64,000 nucleotides of DNA. It comes from Isoetes taiwanensis (lineage: Eukaryota; Streptophyta; Lycopodiopsida; Isoetales; Isoetaceae). Both the position numbers and the translations under genes were made by a program. This document shows positions 11,076-20,139 of this stretch, one piece after another; position 1 is the stretch's first letter, and each line of letters starts with the position of its first letter. Where the stretch lies: NCBI GenBank assembly GCA_021234155.1, contig JAJEKV010000147.1:1387019-1451018 (forward strand), in the 5' to 3' direction. Under the pieces are notes generated by a model, which was given only the letters and a program-made list of their open reading frames with translations, did no database searches and was not told where the DNA came from.

Positions 11076-12304
11076 TTAAACATAAATCATGAAATCTTGC
11101 TTACCTCCGATGTACACACACCCAAGATCTTTGAAATGTTTTCGTCCCCATTTGCATGCTCTTGGGCGATATAGTCCAAACAGAAATAGAATATGAGAAA
11201 CGAAGATATGAAATGAATGCTCGCATGGAGCAACTAGGATAGGTTCATTATTAGCAAAGCCATTACTACAAAACACACATCCATGCACAGATATGAATTT
11301 TTCTTCAGCTGGAGAGATCACTAAGCTTGTTTTAGGCTGAAGGAGAATCGCTGCAGAATGCATCATGTACTTAAGCATATCATCAAGCCGTCTGCAGCAC
11401 TCAAACTGAATTTTGTGAGCCTCCTCAAGTTCTGCAATCCTCTTTTCACATAACTCCTTTTCCCGAATGGCTTTCTCCAATGGCTCCCCGAATTCTCTTG
11501 AAATTTCTTCCTTCCTGGTCCTATCCCTCATCAAAAGGTCAACCTCCTGGCCGACAAGTCTTGATGTCTCTCTTATTCGCTTGAAGTCATCGAGAACACT
11601 GTTGATGTCTTCTTGTATATGTGCTAGGTCCTCTTCATGTGCATCCTTTCTTCCTGAAATCTTATTTATATTGTCACGTAATTCTGCCTGCTGAATTTTC
11701 AGTTCTTCAACCTTGGATTTGCTGCTAATTAACTCTCCATGACACTGCTGCAACAGAGTTTCTGCAAATTCAAGCTCTTCCTTAGGGTAAAATCCTTGCT
11801 GAAATTTAGGAACCTTGGATGTGGATTTAGAGGTCCCAATTTCTTCTGTAATAGCAGATTCTTTTGCTCCTCCCTTTGCCAAATCTTTGGCCAAAACTTT
11901 AAAAGTATCCCAATCTACTTTTTACCCACGTCAATTGAAGGGCAAATGCACGAGCAAAGTACTTTCGTGTACATGGCGATTTGTGACCTCCCCGCTTACC
12001 AAAAACAATTTCATAATGTTTGTAGAAGTTCTCGCCCACTCGGCTTCACGCTAGATTCTTTGAACCCCCGTGTGTCTTTGGGCCCCCAACGCTTTCGTCC
12101 ATTATCTCATTTGTAAATCGCATTGACACATCTTACATGCTTTGCTTCCACAACAAATGGGTTCTTCACAAATAAGTCTTCTTTTTGGCCCCGGTTCCTC
12201 GAAGTTTGAACCTTCCTCTTGTTTTTTTCGGCTTTCTTGCTAGAATCGACCATTTTCAAATTTTTGTTTAATCTGGGTGACTTCCGGGAGGCAAAGGTGT
12301 CCAT
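11076..12304 (-). pseudogene. N-terminal basic and coiled-coil part with Cys/His cluster
   Basis: It starts MDTFASRKSPRLNK followed by Lys/Arg-rich sequence. After a stretch with broken frame, DWDTFKVLAKDLAKGG leads into a long charged coiled coil (heptad-like runs around ELEFAETLLQQC, QEDINSVLDDFKRI and EKRIAELEEAHKIQ). It then reads HGCVFCSNGFANNEP and PCEHSFH, a spacing that resembles the start of a RING-type zinc finger. The rest of a RING is not clear. This is probably the 5' part of the gene that continues into Ulp1. Confidence 0.55.
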
Positions 12305-12611
12305 TGCTTGGATTTGGGCAAGGATTTCGAGGAAGAAGAATAGTTACAGTCGAATTACTTCGTTGATCACCCACAAACACAAAAAATTGGAACGGTGGCA
12401 AATTTTTTTCCTAAACAGGAAACACTTCGCAATCTCCCTCCGAAAAATTGCAATGAAGGTCCGTTCTGGTTGCCACTGCCACTCATAATTTTGAATTGCT
12501 GACGTGGCTATTCCTAATCATTGCATATCCCAACTAACTAAAATTCAAAAAAATAACAAAAACGGGTGCCTACATGCCCTACATTATACATAATGTAAGG
12601 GCATTTTTTTT

Positions 12612-12635
12612 AGACACCCTAGCTTTCTTTTACCC
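12612..12635 (-). repeat. Right TIR of transposon A
   Basis: Reverse complement of the left TIR. Inside it, around 12580-12600, is an imperfect palindrome with arms ACATTAT/ATAATGT, mirroring the subterminal palindrome of the left end. Confidence 0.9.
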
Positions 12636-12938
12636 TATCCAGCAAGTGTTGCAGCAGAGTGCGATGCAACAAAAGACAGGAGCTGACAAGGCAGTGTGCT
12701 TAAGGATACTAAGAGGGAAGTGTTTACTGGAGAGGATGTTACAAGGGATGATGCAGACTCATGGCTTCGTGGGGTTGAGTTTTACTTTAAACTCATCAAT
12801 GATGAAGACTCTGTCAAAGCTGTATTAGCTCAGGCAATGTTCGGTGGATTTGCTCGAGTATGGTGGGAGAATTACTGGCGGGATATATGTAAGGTCGCAG
12901 GGCAGGCAACTTGGCAAGAGTTTAAAGTAAAACTCAAC
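12636..12938 (+). pseudogene. Continuation of gag fragment after transposon A
   Basis: Resumes with QQVLQQSAMQQKTGADKAV and runs through DSWLRGVEFYFKL and FGGFARVWWENYW to ATWQEFK. It then switches abruptly into an inverted copy. A small indel breaks the frame near 12690. Confidence 0.8.
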
Positions 12939-13600
12939 CCCACGAAGCCATGAGTCTGCATCATCCCCTGTAATATCCTCTCCAGTAAACACTTCCCTCT
13001 TAGTATCTTTAAGCACCTTCTCCACTGCCTTGTCAGCTCCTGTCTTTTGTTGCGACGCACTCTGCTGCAACACTTGCTGGATAGCCTGCAAGATATCGGC
13101 TATATTAGGGGTTCCACTAGGCCCAGCTCCACCAGTCTGTGCAGCTCCTCCTGGGGAAGTCATCGCGACAAAAATATGAAACCATAGCAAATAACATCAA
13201 TAATCAAGAATCTTACAATCCACTAATCCAAACTTGGCTCTGATCCCACTACAGCATACATGCACATTCTTTCCACAGGAGGGTCTGTGATTCGAGCAGC
13301 CCTAACTTCAATTGCAGGGTTAGCTTGTGCTATGATCCTGTTATCTCCTCTAGCTTGTCCTCTGCCACCCCTGTTATTATCCCAATAACCTCCACGACCA
13401 TCCTTATTACCTCGGCCTAGGTTTCCTCTACCTTGACCCTGTCCATAAGCATCACTAGAATTTGACCTGGACCACTGGTTGGTTTGCCCTCCACGTTGAG
13501 GACCTGCAAATGAGGCGGTAGTATCTGCCCATCTTCTCAGACAGTCCCATCCATAATGATCAACTTCTCTGCACCTAAGACATCGTCCCCCAACATATGA
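12925..13600 (-). pseudogene. Inverted gag copy: zinc-knuckle tail, primer site, gag start
   Basis: On the minus strand from 13600: a knuckle-like CREVDHYGWDCLRRW, Gly/Arg/Asn-rich tail, a slightly altered primer site (TGGGATCAGAGCC), then gag from MTSPGGAAQTGGAGPSG (start 13163) to GVEFYFKL. It is a near-copy of 1-368 plus 12636-12797 in opposite orientation. Together they make a foldback interrupted by transposon A. Confidence 0.75.
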
Positions 13601-14318
13601 GAAGGATAAAAAACATACTTCCTCAAGTTACTCACGTCACGTGGAAGATGTTATGTACTATCAAGTGCGAAGGTAACTCAAACCTATAAGCCACCTTTCC
13701 ACTTGAATTCCAATAGGAAAATTATGTGTTCTTGAGAATTAATTCCAAGCAGAGCTCATTGACATTTAAAAGTGCAAGTAAATGGGCCCCTAGGTATGGG
13801 ATTTCCACGCAGTTCTTGGCTCCCAAAATCAGATTTGTGGCTGTCAAATCTTGTTTAAAACTCCTTGATTCTCCCTTATAATGCCAAATCGATCTCTCTG
13901 AAGCCCAAATTGGCCCATTCCAAGGCTGTCATACCTTTTAAACGCTTCAAGGTCGATAAATTTTACTGTCATTCTGCTAGAAGCATGCAAATAAAACCCT
14001 GCCGGCTTTGCCAGTTCTTGCCTCTGCAATATTTCTTAGTCCATCCTTCAAGAATTTTATTCATTCTGAGCTATCTCAGCTTCTTCTTGTAATGGATTGA
14101 ATGATTACATGATAGAAATTATTAGAATCTATTACAACTATGTAATCTTCAAATATTCAAAAAATAGAGTAATCTCCATCTACAAATTAATCTAGTAAAA
14201 AAGTATAAGATATTAGTGGAGGTTGTTATTTTTAAAACAATGGATGGTTGCATGTTGTATTGTAGAGATGGTAATATTCATAACCGTTTGTGGTTGGGTT
14301 TTTATTGTTGTGAGATTT
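13601..14318. repeat. Retrotransposon-derived non-coding sequence flanking transposon B
   Basis: About 13810-13945 (CAGTTCTTGGCTCCCAAAAT onward) is a direct repeat of about 35570-35700. About 14190-14250 is an inverted match to 35092-35150. No gene is seen. ATTT at 14315-14318 is the left target duplication of transposon B. Confidence 0.6.
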
Positions 14319-14348
14319 AACAAAGTTTAAATTGAAACGCACTTATTT
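14319..14348 (+). repeat. Left TIR of transposon B
   Basis: 28 of 30 bases match the reverse complement of the right end. AACGCACTT occurs twice here as a direct repeat, whereas at the right end it occurs as an inverted pair. Confidence 0.85.
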
Positions 14349-14719
14349 GCTCCAAACGCACTTCAAAAGGAATATTTGAAAGATTCCCTAAATTTCCCTT
14401 AAAAAAGTCCATTTTTAAGGTTTGTTCGTGACAGGTGTGACAATTTAGCTAATTTAGGTACCCTTTTTGAGGGGTTGATTGAACATAACTTCTATGCAAA
14501 AATATTTAATAGCTATTTTCATCCTCCTAATTTAGAACAAAAAATAGTTACTTATCTAAAGTGTAACAAAAAAGGGGCAATAAAAAAAATAGCAAGGGTA
14601 GTAGAGTGACAAAGAAGTGATATATTCAAGGTTGTGAAAATTTTACAAAATTATGAACAAAATTGTCAAAAATATAGGAAATTTTGACAAACCCTCTTTC
14701 TGTTCTTTACATGTTCGAG
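14349..14719. other. Non-coding left end of transposon B
   Basis: AT-rich, containing the inner TIR extension (GAAAGATTCCCT) and homopolymer A runs. It is downstream of the transposase stop, so it probably includes its 3' UTR. No gene is seen. Confidence 0.5.
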
Positions 14720-17700
14720 TCATCGGACAAACTTACATTTTGCAGCAATATCAGGATGCATGTCATCCTCAGACTCATTTAATCCCTGATCACTTGAGCC
14801 TTCATCCTCAGCTTCACTCTCAAAATTAGATGTACTCGAACGATCTTTTTCCTCACTGTCTACAAGTGAGTCTTCATCATCATCTTTTTTGGCCACCTTT
14901 CTAGGTTGTTTGTCTAATCCACATGCCGACCTTATTAAAGTTTGAGTGACCATACGTAACTTATTAGCAGCAGTCAGAACAAAGTCATATGCAAGAACCT
15001 TTACTTCAGCTAGATCTATGACAGCAGTGTTTGCTTTGGACTTTGCTCTCTTTCCCACTCCTGTTTTTACCATTGGCAGCATTTGTTCTCATCCAGTGCA
15101 CTTTTAATTGAGTGGGAATTCCATCCTCTCTTGTTACCTCCAGTACTTTAGCTAGCCAGAATGGCTTCCCAGATTCATCATTATCAGCTGGGACAGCTAT
15201 GAGCATTCCTTTCTGAATCTCTGAGACTGAACCAGATACTCGAGCAACTTGTTGTGCCGTGCATCTGGGGCCAGTGTACATGACTCTGTCATCTTCATCT
15301 GAGCTAGCCATTATCTCTACATGTTCCTCTTGATTCTCAACTTGCACATGGAGAGTTTGCCTAGATGGCCAGTTGAATGTAACTGGTTTTCGACCTTGTA
15401 AGGAAGCTTGTAACATGTCACGTTGCCGAGAAAAAAACTGAGGCCACCATAAAGCATCTGCCTCCCCAAAGTGGTTAGAGCATGACTGAATACTTGTCTC
15501 AATATAATCCAATGATTTGTTTGAGTCAAATGCTGTTCCCTCCTTTTTACTCTTTGTGATTTCTTTCAAGCTTTTTAGAGGCATTTGCTCTGCAGAGAGC
15601 ATAGAAGTAGTATCGAGGATGGTGCGAATGAATTGAATACCAGCTGCTGGCTGCCACTGCAAGGATGTGGCATATTTCTTTCCTTGTAAGATGGCCTTGC
15701 CATCTACAAGTGAGAATTTGATCTGATGCTGAAATGTAATGTTTCTCAAGGGCTCAATTGCACAGCGACCCAATTGATCTCTCCGAAAAATCCATTCCTT
15801 GAAATCATATGTTTCTTCCAATAGCTCGATGTCTGGACGAGGATTATAGGAATCTTGGATAACCTCAATCATTGCTGGCAGGCTGAGAGCTTTTTTTTGA
15901 GCAAGACGTTTAGAAAACCTACTGAACATCTGATCAATTTGATCGTGTGTATGACCAACTAGCAGGAAACCAATCTTCACCTTCTTGAAGATTTGTTTCT
16001 CAACTAGCATGGCACAATAAGCAAATAATGCCTGATTCTTATTTTCTCTTGTCGTGTTGTCTAGCTGAAGATATAGAACCTGTGGTATATGTTCTAGATT
16101 GGAAAGAAGCTTATTCAGTATTGTGATAGTGAGATTTGGATCAGCATGAATGTTTGGATAGTTCAAAAATGCCTTGCAAGATAGTTTCCCATTAAATACC
16201 ATAGCACCAACAACATGCAGGTGTATGAAATCTTCTTCAAGAGCATCCTTAGGCACATTGACAAAATGTGGTAGGGTGGTCTTCTTCTGGTCCATTCCAT
16301 CAATAACAACCGATATGTAGTTGAGTGGTTGTTCCAGTGCTTTCTTCCTATGTTTTGTCAATTTTCTCCTTTCCAAAGATTGTTGTTCTCTGTGCTTGTT
16401 CAGTTTCTCTTTCAATGCATCTGAAATGAAAATATGTTCAGGAAAGAAACTACTATTAAGTAGAACTAGGCAAGAACACGTTGTGGAAGCTTACTTTTAG
16501 TGTGAAGTGTCCTTGCATTTTGTCTCTGAGCTTTTAATTCAGAGCATGTAGCACAAATAGACATCCGGTGCTTTCTAGGAATGGACACACGAGAAAACTC
16601 TTTTTTCCAGAGCACAGTGAAGTAAGAGTAGCATACATGGCGTTCTCCAGCCTCAACACACATATCCTTATAATTATTGTAGACTTCACGTTTCGTGAAG
16701 TTGTCACTCAAGTGGTACATAGGGCTGTTAGAGAGTTTCTCGCATGACTCCTTAAAGAAACCTTCCATCCAGGAAACACATTGAAGGGCATGAATTCTGG
16801 ATATACTTCCTGAATGGCAGTAGTCATTAATGCCTGGATTCTTGTCAAGCCTTTTCTTCAGGCGGTCAATCATCTGCTGCCTAAAGCATGAATCAATTTA
16901 AAGGCTGTTTGACAGACGGTGTGGCCACCAGCTGTGTAAGTAAACCTCTCACCATAATCTGGCCTAATATTGAAGGCTAAGTAGCCCCTTTGGTCTAGCA
17001 GAGTCATTGAATTGTAACTATCACGAATCAACCTCAATTACTTTAGTCCAATCTTAAGCAAACAACGTTGAGAACAACAGTGCTTTGTATGTGTTGCCCT
17101 CAAGTGAGCCTCGTCCATAAGTTTCTTTCTTCTTTGGGATGTACAAGCTTTCTTGTGTAAGTTTCGCTTAAGGTTTTTACTTGCAGGAGCTTTGAATTTG
17201 AACATAGAGTCTTGTGGCTTTGGTAGGTCCTCGTCTGAGAGATCAACATGAGGTGTTTCTTCAACAGATGGTGTACTAGTAGATGCTGAGAGGTTTGGTG
17301 TGGGCAAGTCCTGGGGGGAGGTGCTTTCCCTCTCTCTGGAAAAAAGTAATCGAGGTTGGTGACGTAGTTGACCAGCTCCTGAAGTGTCGTAGAACACAGG
17401 AGTTGCGTGGCGCTGACTACTCCCACTTGTTGTAGTATCAATTAACGAAATGGATGGAGTTGGTGTGATTTGCCTCCGGGGAGGCAGTCTACGGTGGACT
17501 ATGGGAGACGTACTAAAATGAACTGGAGGAGGGAGTCTGAGCTCTATAGCCTATGGTGGAGTAAAACGCATTGGTGGGGGCAAACGACGTTCAGGAGCAG
17601 GGTGTGGTGGAGTAAATTGAACTGGTGGTGGAAGCCGAGGTGGTCGTGGTGGAGTAAACTGAACTGGGCTGGGGCTTTGAATATCGGAGGCAGAAGTTTC

Positions 17701-17802
17701 GTGGCTACTTCCTGGGGTCAGTTGAGGAGGTGTGAAAGTCATCGGAGGAGGAAGCCTGCGAGCAGGAGAGGGAGGCTCTGCAGCTCTTTTCTCTCTAGCC
17801 AT
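14720..17802 (-). pseudogene. DUF7869-type transposase of transposon B, degenerate
   Basis: It starts MAREKRAAEPPSPARR (ATG at 17802) with Pro-rich repeats (RLPPPMRFTPP, PPPVQFTPP), then an in-frame TAG at 17551-17553. A basic Cys region (KHCCSQRCLL), a TAA at 17038 and a shift near 16877 follow. Next come RIHALQCVSWMEGFFKE and MSICATCSELKAQRQ. A 74-bp intron (16421-16494) joins to LNYISVVIDGMDQKKT. The core has LQLDNTTRENKN and VGHTHDQIDQMFSRFSKRL, the hallmark blocks of DUF7869, whose D..D..H-type residues suggest an RNase H fold. An acidic C-terminal tail lies in another frame after about 15070. It is probably the enzyme that moved this element, now broken as read. Confidence 0.8.
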
Positions 17803-18132
17803 ACTCAGCAAGTTAGCGTCACATTGTATAAATTTATACGACAGAAGCAGACGGTATAAATTTATACAGAGATGGTATAAATTTTTACAGAGAAGGGCAA
17901 CTTTGAGCGGCAGACTGTATACATTTATACAGAGATGGTATAAATTTGTACAGAGAAGGGCAACTCAGAACACAAACGGTATAAATTTATACGAAAACTC
18001 ACAGATACTTGTATGGGAGACGTTATGGAGAACCGATATACGGAACGGCACTTAACAGAGGTACTTAAGCCCGGCGCCGGTCGACCTATTTTCTATATAT
18101 GTTGTTCGGAGTCGAAGCCGCTCGCGCTGCAC

Positions 18133-18197
18133 CTTATATACCCCCCCTAATTTGCTCTCACGAACAGTTATAAGCGGATCCATACGGTCATGGCCAC
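18133..18197 (+). promoter_or_regulatory. Possible promoter and tiny first exon of the ParB/methylase gene
   Basis: TTATATACC (about 18134) is followed about 50 bp later by ATGGCCAC and a perfect donor GTAAGT (18198). A short first exon spliced across the palindrome tract to the coding exon near 19000 is possible. No unambiguous acceptor keeping frame was found, so this is tentative. Confidence 0.35.
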
Positions 18198-18251
18198 GTA
18201 AGTCTCTATTCCGTACTATTCTAGTTTCTCATCTCTTTTAGTCAATCTAAG

Positions 18252-18623
18252 CTCCTTCTGTATAAATTTATACCGAAATAGTTTTGCAACGGTATAAATT
18301 TATACGCTCCGAGCACGAGTTGTATAAATTTATACCGTTGCAGAACACTTGCGGTATAAATTTATATGCCTCGAGCACGAGCGATATAAATTTATACCGT
18401 TCCAGAACACTTGCGGTATAATACGAGCGGTATAAATTTATACCGTTCCAGAACACTTGCACAAGTGTTCTGGAACGGTATAAATTTATACCGCTCGTGC
18501 TCGAGGCATATAAATTTATACCGCAAGTGTTCTGCAACGGTATAAATTTATATCGCTCGTGCTCGGAGCGTATAAATTTATACCGTTGCAAAACCATTTC
18601 GGTATAAATTTATACAGAAGGAG
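18252..18623. repeat. Long inverted repeat with embedded palindromes
   Basis: Sequence from CTCCTTCTG at 18252 to the centre near 18460 is repeated in reverse to CAGAAGGAG at 18615-18623. Arms are about 160 bp, nearly identical. The left arm has an extra palindrome unit of about 45 bp. Between palindromes the spacers alternate GAACACTTGC-type and CTCGTGCTCG-type sequence. It could extrude as a cruciform or give a hairpin RNA. Confidence 0.85.
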
Positions 18624-18936
18624 AGCAATGTCGTTTTAACAAAAACTTTGTAAACACTTGCGGTATAAATTTATACGAGAAGACAACATCCAAGGCTTAA
18701 ATTCTGATATAAAGTGTCGAGTGTTTAAAAAAAGGTCCTGAACCATACTAGTTGATTAATAATGTGTGTTTTAAGGTCAATTGACACAAATAAAGGGTTA
18801 AAATAGCGTGCATTTTAGGTCCTTTAAGCCACTTTTCTTACAGTTAAAGTGTTTAAAATAGTGGAGAAAAACTGTATTTCTGATGTAAAAATGGGTTTTT
18901 TTGCGCCGTTTCAGCCCCAAGATCATGTTCACATAG

Positions 18937-19540
18937 AAAGGCCAATCATCAAAGCCAAAACCAAAAGAGCCACAAACATATGAACTGAGAGACCAGACGT
19001 GGTCGGGAGCGAGAGAGCGCTTTCCCACTGAGGCGTACCTTTATTTGTGTTATCAATCAGGGAAGGGAAAGTTTAAGTCGGATGATTACTACCCTGCCGG
19101 CGAAATGACAAGCCTCACTGCTACAGAAAATGAAGATGAGATTTTTATGAAGTGCCTAAATGACGACGGGGACGTCTTCTACATTCTGAACAGTAGAATG
19201 CTTCGTATAAGCATGTGCAAACCTAAAGATGTCCATGATTACATGGCGGAAAATTACAAGAATGGCTATGTAAGTTGGTCTTAGTGGCTTTATGTATAAA
19301 TTTATACCGTCATCTTCCTAATTTACCCTGCATTACAGGACATAGTGGACATTTTGTCCTCAGTAATACTATGTGATCAAAAGGTTATGGTCAAAGGTCT
19401 TTGGTACCAATCGGAACAAGAAGAGGAAGAGGAGGAACCGGTGGTGACAAGAGGGAAGAACAAGAGAGCAGCATTGCTAGTAGATACACAGCCTCCTACC
19501 AAAAAAGGTCAAGAACCACAAAGGCCTTGACCATAGAGGA
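18937..19540 (+). pseudogene. N-terminal exons of the ParB/methylase gene
   Basis: Reads LRDQTWSGARERFPTEAYLYL then KSDDYYPAGEMTSLTA, DDGDVFYILNSRMLRI and YMAENYKNGY. After a 69-bp intron holding one TATAAATTTATA copy it continues DIVDILSSVILCDQKV, GLWYQSEQEEEEEEP and a basic stretch. I do not recognise a domain. The last bases GAGGA (19536-19540) are the duplicated target of the gypsy element. Confidence 0.6.
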
Positions 19541-20119
19541 TGTTAGTCCTGTGCCTCCTGGTACAGGACTATTCATGCATACGTCAGACCAGGTCAAGCT
19601 CAAAGATCCTCAGTCAACCACGGGTCAGACATCCAAGCCTCCACAGAAGACTAAGCAGGCCACGCAGTCAAAGCCTTTGGCTCCCGTCAAGAGGCGCCGC
19701 TCAGACAAGTGACGGCCCGTCACCGCCCGCGTCAGCGTCAGCGTGATTCTAGGCACTTCAAGAGGCACCGCCAACATTCCTGCAAATCAGGCCTCCTTCC
19801 AGGAGTCGGCACCGAGATCAGTCAGAGTGTCTATATTGGGCCCAAGGCCATTGTACTATATATATGAGTAGAGTTAGCTCATAAGTTTTTAGATGAGTTT
19901 GAGTCTTGTCTCCTTTCAGTTTTCTCTCTATTGCGAGAGCTCATGTATTTTCATCATTGATATCAAGGAAGCTTATCATCTTTCTTTCATTTGTTACTGT
20001 TCTCTTCTTTTTCTTCTCTTTATTCCAAAATCCCGTGACATAGTCCCCGGACTCTCTGTTAGATCCACGGGTCCTCCACAGAGGGTGTCTTCGAGTTCCC
20101 CGAACCCGGACCCCAAACA
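19541..20119 (+). repeat. 5' LTR of the gypsy element
   Basis: Starts TGTTAGTCCTGTGCCTCC and ends ACCCCAAACA. It has ATATATATGAG near 19859 as a likely TATA box. The first roughly 480 bp match the 3' LTR almost perfectly; differences are mainly small indels in the last 100 bp. Confidence 0.9.
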
Positions 20120-20121
20120 CC

Positions 20122-20139
20122 GCATGCCCCATTGCCGGG
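20122..20139 (+). other. Possible degenerate primer-binding site
   Basis: GCATGCCCCATTGCCGGG just after the LTR partly matches the TGGCGCCGTTGCCGGGG type used by some plant gypsy elements (tRNA-Asp class). The match is imperfect, so the tRNA assignment is weak. Confidence 0.35.

Larger units (their letters stand above)
4391..12304 (-). pseudogene. Multidomain gene of transposon A: basic/coiled-coil region, Ulp1 protease, FCP1-like phosphatase
   Basis: Read right to left. Residues from 12304 give MDTFASRKSPRLNKNLK, basic and nuclear-like. A coiled coil follows at 11900-11350, then a Cys/His cluster, a region at 10600-9450 of unclear exons, a Ulp1 (C48) peptidase at 9302-8631, and an FCP1/NLI-type HAD domain from 8481. 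A good intron (8482-8630, donor G/GTGAGA, acceptor TATCAG) joins the last Ulp1 exon to the phosphatase in frame. It skips the stop at 8617-8619, so one fused protein is likely. The gag-only retrotransposon at 4519-7910 interrupts the last exon. Ulp1 genes are known passengers of plant transposons (for example Kaonashi MULEs). The phosphatase fusion is unfamiliar to me. Confidence 0.7.
369..12635. mobile_element. Giant DNA transposon A (TIRs, 4-bp target duplication TATC)
   Basis: The two ends are a 24-bp perfect inverted repeat beginning GGGTAAAAGAAAGC (369-392 and 12612-12635). TATC is directly duplicated at 365-368 and 12636-12639. Removing 369-12635 plus one TATC rejoins a gag reading frame (DILQAI then QQVLQQS), which fixes the boundaries. 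The element is 12,267 bp, or about 8.9 kb without its nested retrotransposon. It holds a plus-strand transposase-like gene (681-3753) and a convergent minus-strand gene (12304-4391) with Ulp1 and FCP1-like domains. I do not recognise the family name. Confidence 0.9.
17825..18680. promoter_or_regulatory. Divergent control region packed with TATAAATTTATA palindromes
   Basis: Fifteen exact TATAAATTTATA copies, usually inside GGTATAAATTTATACC, start at 17827, 17855, 17980, 18261, 18293, 18323, 18355, 18385, 18431, 18479, 18509, 18541, 18571, 18603 and 18664. Three altered copies lie at about 17875-17940. The region sits between the divergent starts of the two transposon genes. The motif reads as a TATA-like box on both strands, so it may serve promoters, transposase or methylase binding; the sequence alone cannot decide. 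Confidence 0.75.

Noticed and set aside
17825-18680. CRISPR-like array from the repeated palindromes
   Set aside because: Repeats are palindromic and unevenly spaced, spacers are themselves repeated, and the DNA is eukaryotic with introns.
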